Source of the DNA: Zoroaster sp. YZ-2022
Lineage: Eukaryota > Echinodermata > Asteroidea > Forcipulatida > Zoroasteridae
Assembly: GCA_029582265.1 (NCBI GenBank)
Contig: CM055837.1
Coordinates: 21,178,967-21,242,966 of the forward strand
Reading direction: 5' to 3'
Length of the DNA stretch: 64,000 nt
This document shows positions 1-11,989 of this stretch, one piece after another. Below the pieces are notes generated by a model. It searched no databases, was not told the DNA's origin, and saw only the letters and a list, made by a program, of their open reading frames with translations. Both the position numbers and the translations under genes were made by a program. Within the stretch, counting starts at the first letter, position 1. Each line of letters begins with the position of its first letter.

Positions 1-54
1 CGGATTACTCCATTGAATTTGTTTTCTTACCACTGTCCCTTCCCGGGCTTCGTA

Positions 55-903
55 CCTTTTGGATTGTTATGAGCCAAAACTAAGACATCTTCTGGGTATT
101 TAAGAAATTAGCATGTGAAATATACCCCGTATGTAACGTGGACAGACAATTTGTGACAAATATCTGTCCACGTTACAAACATAATATTTTGAAGATGATC
201 CCCTGTTATTTGTTTAATACCAGGAGGGTTGTCTTGATTTTTTCAGGTAACAATCCTTAGGGAAATAGCATTATAAAGGGACAACATGTGGGTGAATAAA
301 TCTGTTCTATTAGTACTTTTAGTCAATTTCTAAATAAATGTCTGTCCATGTTACAAACATATTGTAATTACTTAATTACTTAGAAAGTTGTCTTAATTTT
401 TGAAAAGCTCAAGGCACTTGGAATGTACACAGAAAAAAGTACTTCATTTTATTATCAATGTCCCATGTTCCTTAAATGTCACACTTTTGTACATTAGTGT
501 GGAAAGACCCAAATACATAATTTTGTAAGTTAAGGTTGGTGTTAAAAGGAAAGACAAAGTGTATGTCAGAGCTATAAGAAATAGTTTGCGTGGGTAGTGA
601 ACTCATTGTACAGTTATCCTTCAAATTACATTGTGTTGTGACTTCGTATAAGTTTGTAAGGCGATCTTAACAAGGTAAGGATGTGTTCCTTGTAGAAAGA
701 TGCACTATTGTGTTTCTTGTATGTGACTAACAGGTAGTCGTAACAGCTAATTAAAGTTATTGCTTGAAGGTGGGCTTATCGTCACGATCAACAGGACATG
801 GAATCAGAGTTCAAGTTCTAGTTTAACCCAGTGACTGAAAATAATACTCACATAATAAGGTCATATTCGTGTTGCTGCTGCATAAATGAGCCAGTAATTT
901 TTA
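55..903 (+). repeat. Direct repeat R1, copy 1
   Basis: This copy aligns nearly base for base with 3572-4462. Landmarks are the pairs AACGTGGACAGACAATTTGT and CATGTTACAAACATA. It lacks a short insert present in copy 2 near 3870. Non-coding. After its end, 925-972 is an imperfect inverted copy of 779-812. Confidence 0.85.
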
Positions 904-1960
904 GTCACTGTGTTCAGGACGCCGATTCCATGCCCTGTTTGTAGAAAGTCTGCTCTGATCGTGACGATACTGTCCCTTTAACATCTTTACACCAATTCTG
1001 TTTATGGGATTGATGGTCAGTACTATCCAAATGCGTGCATACAAATAAATAGGTACTTTATTACTTAACGTTAATTTGTGCACAAACTGAAGATTTTTTT
1101 AAGAAAACAAAAATTACAAAATACGGTTTAGTAATTCGAAAATAGCGGAATTCATGCTCAATTCCCTATAACCAATCTCCCCAAGCCTTACCGGTTGATA
1201 TCTGATCGTCGTAGTGAGTGAATGGTTCAGTTTTCAAAGTCCTTGCAATTGTTTCATTTACGACGGTCACTGCTAGTGGTTGTTCCGCCATATTGCTACT
1301 GGTTAAACTAACGATGTGTATATTGCTGCACTTACATGTACGTAAAACAATGGGACTTAACGTTACGAAAATGTCCGGCCCTCTTTACTATTTTCCTTTT
1401 TGCTAGAAATGTATGCTATCATATGAAAAGAATGCTCACCGGTGACAGTTCAAATCAGCTTTTCATCCTCGTCGTCAATGTAATGGACTCATTGTAATTA
1501 TCAAAAAGAAACTGAAAGGAATCGGACGCACTCTGCTTTCATGTCATTTACTTAGTAATGAAATAACTACACAACGTGTACGTTAGAATGGTGCCTAGCT
1601 ACAGCGGCATCAGTTAAACATATGTAGGATTTGAAAAACGGGTCCATAACGTGTATTACGCATACGTGTTGTGCACAAAGTAATTGGCCCTGAAGCCTGT
1701 TAAGAATGCAATAACTACACAACGTGTGTGGAATACTAGTATAAGGCCTATGTATTATTATTGCGTTCAAAGATCGTAATTAATTGGACTCGCAAACAAG
1801 TCCCACGTCATATCTGTTTGTCACATCAACTTTTTCAGTGCATGTGTTTTGTACACAGATACAAAATGCGCTATAAATGATGTCATGATGACATCACAAG
1901 ACATTGCAGGCCAAAAGGCACATCTACAATACCCCACAAATGTATAACTGAAAAAAGTTT

Positions 1961-2219
1961 GATGATCGGGTGTATACTTCTTGAGCTATGGTGATAACAA
2001 GATTGCCTAATTAAATATTCACGTGACTATAACTAAGCTAATTAATTAAGAATTTTAGTCTAATGACATTTAGAAACTAAGTCAAGGCATAAGCTTCCAT
2101 ATGGTATATGAGTTGACTCTTTCTGACAATGCTAAGAAGGCCATTTGCCGCGAAGAAAGTGCACGTGTTAATGCAATGGGGTTTTGCCGGAAAGGAAGAA
2201 TAATGTATAATAAAAAAAA
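1961..2219 (+). repeat. Direct repeat R2, copy 1
   Basis: Begins GATGATCGGGTGTATACTTC and ends in a poly-A-like run. Nearly identical to 4610-4868. A more diverged copy of its first 80 bases lies near 2775-2850. Confidence 0.85.
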
Positions 2220-3571
2220 TAACTAGACATTTAGGTTTTTGTCCTTTGGACGAACACAGAGCTGTTACATTAATGACGTTGTTTTGTTTACAGTTAATGA
2301 CCTTGACCTTGGATACTTAATGGAGTATACCATGAACTATTTCAACGGAGACTGATATTGAGGGTGGCTTGTTTTGTCCTGTTTGGACTGGAAGGAAAGG
2401 TCAAAGTGGAGTCGTGTTTGTGAATTAATGTCAGATAAGTTGTAAGGTACAGGAGTCTGCATGAAATGATCTTGACCTTTGTTTTTGCAAGGTGTTTGTC
2501 CTTCGGACGAACACAAAGCTGTTACGATTCATAATGTGTGGTTTATTTGCATTTCATTCGTGAGGATGTTTGGGTGCAGTCAAAAAAATAATAAGAATTC
2601 CTCAGTACTATTTTTGTTCTAACATGTTAAAGAAGCTTCATCGCATTGTTTTTGTACCCTAAAATATTGATTTTTATTCAAACTTCCTGTTAAACCGGAA
2701 GTAGAGGTCATTATGAGGTCACGATACCACAGCGCACATTCACAGTACCCATCAAGTCTATAACTGCAAAAAGTTTAAGTATCGAGTGTATACTTCTTGA
2801 GTTATGGTTCAAAATGTATTTGCTAATTAAATATTCATGAGACTGTAAATGGAAACCAGATGACATCACAATGACGAAATTAAGTTTTTCATACTAAGTT
2901 TACAATTTGGTGTATAGTTTGACCCAATACAATAAAGTTTAATTTTCGGCCCTTTGCATTGTACACTGTAATTTGCAACGCTAAGAACAATGGTTATGTC
3001 ACTTTTAAAACCGGTCACTTGAGGGCGCTATATGAGTTTTATGGTGGACAGGTCTTAATAGATTTGTCAACTACCAAATTAAGAATTGACTGGTAATGCA
3101 CAGGCTATAGAAGACAGCCACTACAGGGGCTTAAGTTGTCGTGCTGGTGTAAGCATAGCTCAATTGAGGAACAGTTGATCAAAGTTGACAATTGGATGGT
3201 TTTGGGGAAAGTAAAACTTTGTAAAAAGTACAACTCTATTAAATATATAGAAAACTGTTTTAAAGAACTTACAAAATAAATAATAAGTGGGTCTTTCCAC
3301 ACTAATGGGTACATATTATAACTATTGGAGTGTGACATGGGAGGGTCAAATAAAGGCAACTGTTTTGTCCTAATCTATTCCTGAACATTCCTTAGCATTT
3401 AATGATTGTGCATAACAAATAATAAGAAAATAATATTGGTACTTAAGAAATTACAGGATCATCTTTAAGAGATGTTTGTAACATGGACAGACATTTTGTT
3501 TGAAAATCGACAGGAAAGTGATAATAGAATTAAATAATTACTCAAATGCTTTTTCATTTACATCCCTAACC

Positions 3572-4462
3572 CCTTTTGGATTGTTATGAGCCAAAAGTAA
3601 GACATCTGGGTATTTAAGAAATTAGCATGTGAAATATACCCCGTATGTAACGTGGACAGACAATTTGTGACAAATGTCTGCCCACGTTACAAACATAATA
3701 TTTTGAAGATGATCCCTGTTATTTGTTTAATACCAGGAGGGTTGTCTTGATTTTTTCAGGTAACAATCCTTAGGGGAATAGCATTATAAAGGGACATGTG
3801 AGTGAATAAATCTGTTCTATTAGTACTTTTAGTCAATTTCTAAATAAATGTCTGTCCATGTTACAAACATATATATCTTAAAGAAGATTCCCTTGTAATT
3901 ACTTAATTACTTAGAAAGTTGTCTTAATTTTTGAAAAGCACAATCCTCAAGGCACTTGGAATGTACACAGAAAAAAGTTATGAGTAAAAAGTACTTCATT
4001 TTATTATCAATGTCCCATGTTCCTAAAATGTCACACTTTTGTACATTAGTGTGGAAAGACCCAAATACATAATTTCGTAAGTTAAGGTTGGTGTTAAAAG
4101 GAAAGACAAAGTGTATGTCAGAGCTATAAGAAATAGTTTGCGTGGGTAGTGAACTCATTGTACAGTTATCCTTCAAATTACATTGTGTTGTGACTTCGTA
4201 TAAGTTTGTAAGGCGATCTTAACAAGGTAATGATGTGTTCCTTGTAGAAAGATGCACTATTGTGTTTCTTGTATGTGACTAACAGGTAGTCGTAACAGCT
4301 AATTAAAGTTATTGCTTGAAGGTGGGCTTATCGTCACGATCAATAGGACATGGAATCAGAGTTCAACTTCAAGTTTAACCCAGTGACTGAAAATAATACT
4401 CACATAATGAGGTCATACTCATATTTGTGTTACTGCTGCATAAATGAGCCAGTAATTTTTAG
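3572..4462 (+). repeat. Direct repeat R1, copy 2
   Basis: Second copy of the 55-903 block, same orientation, separated by small indels and substitutions. The spacing of about 3.5 kb and the neighbouring R2 pair suggest a segmental duplication or two insertions of one composite repeat. Confidence 0.85.
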
Positions 4463-4565
4463 GTAAAACTTGTAGCTTTGCATGGTGAGGATGATAAGTA
4501 AGACTAATTGCGGTGACACCATGTGGAATCTCAATTGAGTAGTAATTAGTTCTGAAAAGAACTGG
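4459..4565 (+). repeat. 105-bp dispersed repeat, copy a
   Basis: Starts AGGTAAAACTTGTAGC and ends TTCTGAAAAGAACTG. It recurs in inverted orientation at 47253-47362, 43 kb away, with a few mismatches. It contains two short palindromes, TCAATTGA and TTCTGAAAAGAA. Confidence 0.8.
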
Positions 4566-4609
4566 GGGTACAACTCGACGATTCGATCAGTATGCTCTGA
4601 TCGTCCTCA

Positions 4610-4868
4610 GATGATCGGGTGTATACTTCTTGAGCTATGGTGGTAACAAGATTGCCTAATTAAATATTCACGTGACTATAACTAAGCTAATTAATTAATA
4701 ATTTTAGTCTAATGACATTTAGAAACTAAGTCAAGGCATAAGCTTCCATATGGTATATGAGTTGACTCTTTCTGACAATGCTAAGAAGGCCATTTGCCGC
4801 GAAGAAAGTGCACGTGTTAATGCAATGGGGTTTTGCCGGAAATAAAGAATAATGTATAATAAAAAAAT
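4610..4868 (+). repeat. Direct repeat R2, copy 2
   Basis: Near-identical partner of 1961-2219 in the same orientation. It lies about 150 bases after R1 copy 2, whereas R2 copy 1 lies about 1050 bases after R1 copy 1, so one of the two composites has lost or gained internal sequence. Confidence 0.85.
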
Positions 4869-5055
4869 ATAAAAATCTTGACAGAAACAATAGCTGTTCC
4901 GACTACCAGGTCGTAACAGCTAAAAAGTCAACAAAGATGGAGTGTCACTGAATGGGATTGCACCATCACTCTTTATCAATGATATGAGCTTTTTACAGAC
5001 ATTTTACCAAAAGTGTATACTGGCTTTAAATGCATTCATTCATGATGACAATCAA

Positions 5056-5962
5056 GAAAGAGAGTAAGCATACTCTCAGTTTTGCCAACATTACCAATGC
5101 TGTACCTTCCCTTCAATGTATATCTTGATTCAAAGAGAGTAAGCATACTCATAGAAGCAGTTTTGTCAACATTACCAATGCTGTACCTTCCATTCAATGT
5201 ATATCTTGATTCAAAGAGAGTAAGCATACTCATAGAAGCAATTTTGTCAACATTACCAATGCTGTACCTTCCATTCAATGTATATCTTGATTCAAAGAGA
5301 ATAAGCATACTCATAGAAGCAGTTTTGCCAACATTACCAATGCTGTACCTTCCCTTCAATGTATATCTTGATTCAAAGAGAGTAAGCATACTCATAGAAG
5401 CAGTTTTGTCAACATTACCAATGCTGTACCTTCCATTCAATGTATATCTTGATTCAAAGAGAGTAAGCATACTCATAGAAGCAGTTTTGCCAATATTACC
5501 AATGCTGTACCTTCACTTTAATGTATATCTTGAATTAAAGAGAGTAAGCATACTCATAGAAGCAGTTTTGTCAACATTACCAATGCTGTACCTTCCATTC
5601 AATGTATATCTTGATTCAAAGAGAGTAAGCATACTCTTAGAAGCAATTTTGTCAACATTACCAATGCTGTACCTTCCATTCAATGTATATCTTGATTCAA
5701 AGAGAATAAGCATACTCATAGAAGCAGTTTTGCCAACATTACCAATGCTGTACCTTCCCTTCAATGTATATCTTGATTCAAAGAGAGTAAGCATACTCAT
5801 AGAAGCAGTTTTGTCAACATTACCAATGCTGTACCTTCACTTTAATGTATATCTTGACTTAAAGAGAGTAAGCATACTCATAGAAGCAGTTTTGTCAACA
5901 TTACCAATGCTGTACCTTCCCTTCAATGTATATCTTGATTCAAAGAGAGTAAGCATACTTCC
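5056..5962 (+). repeat. 81-bp minisatellite, 11 copies
   Basis: Eleven tandem copies of an 81-bp unit. Because 81 is a multiple of three, the array is open in frames on both strands, and one plus-strand frame runs on into the phosphatase exon. A pyrimidine-rich acceptor (TTTGTTCCTACAG, ending 5993) lies between array and exon, so I read the array as intronic. Each unit has a small hairpin, GAGTA-AGCA-TACTC. Variants recur in order: copies 2, 3 and 4 resemble 7, 8 and 9, and copy 6 resembles copy 10. That indicates higher-order duplication of a block of about five units. Confidence 0.9.
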
Positions 5963-5993
5963 ATCTTTCTTGTACTTTTGTTTGTTCCTACAG

Positions 5994-6151
5994 AGCAGTG
6001 CGCCATATGGCGAGTACCGTGAGATCCTGCAGTATCATTACACCACATGGCCCGAAATAAAGCTACCAGAGTCCTCATCGTTACTTCAGTTTGTCAGACG
6101 AGTTCAGATGTCCGAGACTTCACAACAGTCACCCGTCCTCGTACACTGCAG
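5994..6151 (+). CDS. Receptor-type tyrosine phosphatase domain exon (WPE loop)
   Basis: Internal exon of a classical protein tyrosine phosphatase domain, about 52 codons, phase 0 at its start. The acceptor is TTTGTTCCTACAG and the donor GTTGGG. It encodes the segment before the catalytic loop: a GEYREILQYHYTTWP-like stretch, then a linker, then PVLVHC. The exon ends within the codon after the catalytic cysteine (AG|T across the intron). The general-acid loop reads WPE rather than WPD. Glu at this position is characteristic of the membrane-distal D2 domains of receptor PTPs, which usually have weak or no activity. The next exon, at 7368, completes the signature. Upstream exons are outside the window or hidden before the minisatellite. 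Family call is firm; subtype is not. Confidence 0.9.
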
Positions 6152-6489
6152 GTTGGGTAGTCTGGATGGGTCGATTAGGAACACATAAGGGGTGACCATG
6201 TTAACATTAACACCCTCATATGTCAGAGATCACATAAAGCTGCTAAGCAGAGAATTTTGCTATTAAGCGAATATTTTTTGCGAATAATCTTAAAGCTACT
6301 TTAGTCAAAATTTGGGCAAAACTTTAGCTGGTATTCATCAAAATATAGAACAAATTTCATAGAGCTGCTTACCAGATAAAAATGCTCAGTAAAACAATTT
6401 GCTATTAGGTTTTGTTGGTCACCAGCCAAACTTTCATGCAAATTATGTATACTTTGGCAGGTTGTCTGTTTAAATTTGCTTAGCAGATA

Positions 6490-6848
6490 AAATAATAATA
6501 ATGGACACTTATATTGCGCCGTTATCCACCAAGTTTTGACGCTCATGGCGCTTGAACATTATTACCCCTGTCATCAGGCCAGTTATATCATTCCTAGAAC
6601 CATCTCAACTACCTGGGGAGTATGCAGCCCGTGCTGCCAAATGCAATGAGCTTAATCAAACACAATTGCCATCTCTGCCCTCAAAGGTCCCCATTTATAC
6701 TCCAGGGTAAAGAGAAGCAATTATAGTTAAGTGTCTTGCTCAGGAACACAAGCACCACGGTCGCGGCCAGGATTCGAACCCACATTCTGACGATAACTCG
6801 GCCATCAGAACACAAGTCGATGCACGTAACCACTCGGCCATGGCACCC
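6490..6848 (-). mobile_element. tRNA-derived SINE (copy 1)
   Basis: Read on the minus strand it starts with a tRNA-like head. An A-box-like TGGCCGAGTGG is followed about 55 bases later by the B-box GGGTTCGAATC. A body with AAGTGTCTTGCTCAGG follows, and it ends in an (ATT)n tail at 6490-6503. A second copy lies at 50127-50486. The CTTGCTCA(A)GGACAC core resembles conserved central domains known from deuterostome SINEs; I infer that link only from memory of the motif. It lies in the intron between the two phosphatase exons. Confidence 0.8.
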
Positions 6849-7367
6849 TACAGTATGGCACCCTATGTATTTCATTAGTGAAATTGTCTGCTTTTGTTTC
6901 TGCTGAGCAGAATTGGTAACTGGTTGATGAATGATGTAGTGGTGCTTAGTGGACACGGGTTTCAATTCCACTTGGACCTACATGAGCCGACATGTAGATT
7001 GAGTTTATCGTCCCTACTTAATCACGTGGGTGTTTCCCAAGAATAATTATCTGGGGTTTTCCTCCTACTGCAATCTAAATTGAAATTTCTTCCTCATAAG
7101 GAAACATTTACTGTAAAATCAAAATGAAATGTATCATTTTAAATGATTTATTTTCCTCTCCTCAAGTAAAATAGCAATGTTCTGATGAAAAAACAAATTG
7201 TCAGAAATTACCATCAAAACATGGGTGATACACATGTATAACCCATCGTTTGGCCTCGTTTAGCATATCAATCAAGGGTGATTTAAAAGCTTGCGCCCTC
7301 AACCACATTATGCACAGAGTGGATATATCCCGCATTGAAATATTTTTCTCTTTGATCTGAAACCCAG

Positions 7368-7503
7368 TGATGGTGTCGGCCGTACAGGGACGTTCATCAC
7401 AGTAGACTCCATGTTGGAACAGGCCCAAGCCGAGGGGCAAGTGGACGTCCTCAACTTTGTCCGTGCTATGAGGGAACAGCGATTTGGAATGGTGCAGACG
7501 CTG
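7368..7503 (+). CDS. Receptor-type tyrosine phosphatase exon with catalytic P-loop
   Basis: Exon between acceptor GATCTGAAACCCAG and donor GTATGTTG, 136 bases. Its first base completes the serine codon begun at 6150-6151, giving H-C-S-D-G-V-G-R-T-G, the phosphatase signature with both catalytic Cys and Arg present. Asp replaces the usual Ala after Ser. The exon continues with the helix after the P-loop and ends MVQTL, just before the conserved QY motif. That ending, with the WPE loop upstream, favours a D2-type domain. The exon ends in phase 0. I could not find the following exon in the remaining sequence, so the gene either continues beyond a long intron or is truncated. Intron length is 1216 bases. 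Confidence 0.9.
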
Positions 7504-8716
7504 GTATGTTGTCAGTAAATTTACCAACAATATTTGCACCCCCCCCCCCCCCAAAAATCTGATTGGCTTCCACACCCTCCCAAAGAAAATGCCTTCGCTA
7601 TGCCCCTGCACAGAGTATGCATCTTTCAAATTTTGTATGTGAATTCCCAAACGTCATTGTTAGTGTCCTATAGCGGGTTTTAGTGTCGAGTGACACAGGG
7701 ATCTATATGACATCTAAATAAATGGACATAGCACACATAAGTTCTAAATAATCCACTTGCAGTTGTTTATTAACGAAATATGACGGATAGAATTGACGGA
7801 TTTGACGGACCGAATTGACAGACCGATTTGACGGACCCCTGTGTATTTAGATACAATACTTTAACACAAATGTTCAAAAGGTCACTATTTGTATTTTACT
7901 TAACCTTCAATAGCCCTCCTACGCATTGAAGCCACTCCCAACCACTAAATTATGTTCTTTAGCAACCTTCAGTACATACATGTACAAGCCTGCTGTCCTT
8001 TCCAAGTAATCTTACAAAATCAACTGTGTGTCACCCAAGGCCACTGAAAATGTTTGAACTATAGTATGGCCTGCAATGTATCAATGGGAGACCACCTTAC
8101 CCTGCAAATGCAATCTCAGTGGTGTGACAGTGCACAGAAGGGTAACCATAGGAGGCCACTGGCAACAGCTAATGGCTTGGAGTGGCCTGAATGGGTTATT
8201 TCAAAAATTGCACTGATTGTAGGAGGGTTTAGAATGAATGCGAATCAATGCCAAAAACACTATAACTGATGTGTCTCACTTACGGATTGTGACAGATTAC
8301 ATAACACAATTTGAGCATAGCTTGAGTTTGTCCTTGAGTATCAGATCATTAAAAGTACCAGAACCAAAACATGGACAGTGTTACAAGGCCAAACAACACA
8401 GTGAATAACATACTATAGCCCTTTTCACACTACATCTCTTATCCCCGTGGAATACAACCCCGGGGAGGCCCCGGGAGTTTTTTGCCCCACTGTTACCCCG
8501 GCGCACTTTCACACTATCCCCGCACGCGTATTCCCTGGGTCCTTCCACGGGGGTCCGCTTGCACGTTTCACACTAGCATGTCAAACCGCGGTGTATTTCT
8601 TGGCTAGCGGAAGTCATCGCCGGAGCTATTCGGAAGCGTGCAATCCCAGTATGCCATGCGTGCATGACCACTTAACAAAATGGCTACCCATGACGACGTA
8701 CATGTATTAATATTTA
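7504..8716. other. Intronic or intergenic DNA, no gene seen
   Basis: No coding signal. It holds a C9-10 homopolymer near 7541 and an imperfect GACGGA-type repeat at about 7780-7835. A GC-rich block at 8425-8650 with CCCCGG palindromes looks like the end of a non-autonomous DNA transposon. Nothing ties it to a known family. Confidence 0.5.
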
Positions 8717-8752
8717 CTAGCGGGATGCCGCGCTTCGCGCGGCACCCGCTAG
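8717..8752 (-). other. Helitron 3'-terminal hairpin
   Basis: Two arms of about 16 bp (CTAGCGGG-A-TGCCGCGC and its partner) around TTC on the plus strand. This is the subterminal stem-loop expected just before a Helitron CTRR end, thought to terminate rolling-circle strand transfer. The same hairpin occurs at 33657-33692, 41611-41646 and 46161-46196. Eroded versions occur at 10757-10791, 36891-36926, 39086-39120 and 44125-44159. Confidence 0.92.
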
Positions 8753-10756
8753 GTGTGGGTGATGTGTGAGTATTAAATGTTGCGGGTTTTGTGCCGACTT
8801 CTTTGCTGGTTTATGTAATGTAATATGGGGTAACGGGGTCTCATTTGCTGGGGGCACTCAAGGGTCATCATTTTCTAGAATGAGCTTGGTGATTGGTTAA
8901 TTTTGAGCGGGGCATGTAAAAGTCAAAGTGACATAACACAACAGCGCCCTCGGGTTTTAACATGGTAGGACAGTGAATATTGAATAAATAAATGTACTGA
9001 AAAGAAATACATGTACACAGAAAACGGGTATCCTAGTATTTTCGTACAGTTCAGACACAGATATGTGCACAAAATGTCTCTTTTGGAAATTGATTGCATG
9101 GCCCCTTCAAGTCATGAAAAAAGGGGGAAATAAATATGAATAACATTAAATTTGCAGATGAAATCTGCACTGTTTCCTGAGGCCCCCACCCCCTTAATAT
9201 AAAATAGGACACAGTTTGAGTTTAAATTGTTGCCATGGCGCTGTAGGTTTTTAAAACCTTTTTAAAATATTCAAAATTGGGAGAAAAGATTCCCAAAATT
9301 GTTTTGTGTGAGAAATGTCCTGAAACCTAAGTGCATAAGCTGTTGTGATTGTCAGATCTGAAATCGTGTTATATTACCTCAAAGTTGAAAGACTGATGGT
9401 ATCTACACTGGCAATTGTGAAATCATTTTGGGCTTTTCTAACAGTTCAAGTTCTACTTCTTTGTATGTAAAATCAAAGGTCAGAGTCCCTATTTCATCGG
9501 TTGAAAATTGTTTTCACAAATCAGCAAGCTGAGGAATACAGAACTGCTATAAAAATATATATTATAACATAGGGCCTATATTATAATATATCTTATAATA
9601 TATATTATATGAATCTGGGACTGAGAAATAATTTAAATTGTGTTAAACTTTACTTTGAAAATGCAGTGAACTCTCCAAAAGACATGAATCTGGGACTGAG
9701 AAATAATTCACATTGTGTTAAGAAATTATTTGAAAGTGCACTGAACTCTCCATAGACTTTGTACACAATCGAGGACATGGCGTCTGGATACTACAGGCTT
9801 TCAAAAGTATTACATGGGTACTGAGGTTAATTGATGTTTGGTATTTATTATCAAATATCAAACAACAAAAAGGGTTTTGTAAATGTTGATCATGTTGAAT
9901 AAAAATTGTTTATTGATGTTTGAGATAGCTGTGATAATCGTAGCTCTTGGTCACGTCCCTAAGACCTAGGATCAAAAGAGCTACGCGAAATAAATGCATC
10001 AACAAAGAGTCGAGTCGACACACCGACGTCATTACCGACCAATCAGGAGGTCCGTCTGAAACAGAGAATCAGACATTTCGCAACGCGGCAGTTCGGTACT
10101 GTTCGTGGTATGTGGCACCCGGCCTCCTCGACCAACGCTCACCGAAAGCCGCGGAGTAACCCAAACCAATGTTGCTCATGTTGATTAAAAATGTTTACGG
10201 ATGTTTGGTATTTTATTGTTTTATTATCAAACAACAAAAACAACAAACATTCCAAACGTGTGTTGTAAATGTTGATGAAAATTGTCTTTTGAGCACAAAG
10301 GTCACGTGTAGGTACGGGAGTTCATTGATGAAAAATAAGACCAATCAGGGGTCCGTCTGAAACAGCCAACCAGACATCTCGAACCACAGCAGTCAGGAGT
10401 TCGCCTCTCATCTGGCACCCCGCCCGACCCTCGATCACCGAGGATAGCCGCGAAGTCACCCGACCAAGCTTTAACGATCATTGCGGGTGTCCGGCTGCCG
10501 TTGCACGCAATCCACGCAATCGCGGGTAGACGTCGGAACACCAACAACGCAGACCCAAACCCACGGGTACCCCGAAATTGACCCCAGGACGCATCAATTC
10601 AGCAGGGTGCGGGCGCCAGTTGACGCGAAACATGGCGGCGCCCTGAAAGAAACATGGCGGCGCCCTGACAAAAACATGGCGGCGCCCTGAAACAAAGATG
10701 GCGGCGCCCCGTGTTTGCACTAACAAAGATGGCGACTTTCCGATCATTATAGAGGA
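8717..10756 (-). mobile_element. Non-autonomous Helitron unit A
   Basis: A 2.0-kb Helitron on the minus strand. Its 3' end (8717-8752) is a stem of about 16 bp with a GAA loop, followed by CTAG. The adjacent host base is T on the element strand, as expected for A^T insertion. Its 5' end (about 10735-10756) carries the family start ATAATGATC, slightly eroded. It abuts the 3' end of the larger element without spacer. Its sequence matches the units at 31634-46196 throughout. Open frames in it are not conserved coding sequence. Confidence 0.9.
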
Positions 10757-11989
10757 CTATGGGATGCGCGCTTCGCGCGGCAATCTGCCAGGTGTGGGTG
10801 ATGTGTGAGTATTAAATGTTGCGGGTTTTGTGCCGCTTTCTTTGCTGGTTTATGTAATGTAATTTGGGGTAACGGGGTTTTATTTGCTGGGGGCACTCAA
10901 GGGTCATATTTTTCTAGAATGCGCTGGGTGATTGGTTAATTTTTGCGGGGGGGGGGGGCATGTAAAAAGTCAAAGTGACATAACACAACAGCGCCCCTCG
11001 GGTTTTTAACATGGTAGGACAGTGAATATTGAATAAATAAATGTACTGAAAAGAAATACATGTACACAGAAAACGGGTATCCTAGTATTTTCGTACAGTT
11101 CAGACACAGATATGTGCACAAAATGTCTCTTTGGAAATTGATTGCATGGCCCCTTCAAGTCATGAAAAAGGGGAAATAAATATGAATAACATTAATTTGG
11201 TAGATGAAATCTGCACTATTTCCTGAGGCCCCACCCCTTAATATAAAAATAGGACGCAGTTTGAGTTTAAATTATGCCATGGCGCTGTAGGTTTTTAAAA
11301 CCTTTTTAAAATATTCAAAATTGGGAGAAAAGATTCCCAAAATTGTTTTGTGTGAGAAATGTCCTGAAACCTAAGTGCATAAGCTGTTGTGATTGTCAGA
11401 TCTGAAATCGTTTTATATTAGCTCAAAGTTGAAAGACTGATGGTATCTACACTGGCAATTGTGAAATCATTGTGGGCTTTTCTAACAGTTCAAGTTCTAC
11501 TTCTATGTATGTAAAATCAAAGGTCAGAGTCCCTATTTCATCGGTTGAAAATTGTTTTCACAAATCAGCAAGCTGACACAGGAATTCATGACAAAACTGG
11601 AAATGTGGGAAAATCTTTAGAAAGTCCACCATGTTTGGTAGAGCGTTTCACACTTGTTTTGTCTTGGGTATACGTGTTGGGCAAATTTCACAAAAGTTGG
11701 AGGGCTTACATTGGGGCTACTCTATTCTGGTTTTGTCCTGGTTTTGTGGGAGAAATAGTAAAATACATACATGTACACATTTCGAGGGATTGTATAGTGG
11801 TAGTTTGTTATTGTTACTGAATAAAAAATGTACATTTAATAAACTGGCATGTGTAATAATTGGAAATACCTGAAAAATAGAAACTTTAAAGTTTGTTGTT
11901 GTTGTTGCAGTGGACACTATGCAAATTGCAAGTTAAGACTCCAAGACTTTGATGAATTTAGAGAGACAGATAAGCAAACTGTCCACAAT

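Larger units (their letters stand above)
1..5055. other. Gene-free repeat-derived region
   Basis: I see no coding gene here. The longest open frames are under 100 codons and have no family resemblance. The stretch consists of duplicated blocks (listed separately) plus diverged pieces. A hairpin motif, TGTTTGTCC-TTC-GGACGAACA, occurs near 2497, with a variant near 2240. Both are followed by a GCTGTTAC tail, so they are probably ends of a short dispersed element. Confidence 0.6.

Noticed and set aside
5082..6188. 368-codon open frame as a repeat-containing protein
   Set aside because: The repeat part is a minisatellite whose length is a multiple of three and is open on both strands. A strong acceptor at 5993 separates it from the real exon, and the frame reads through the donor at its end.
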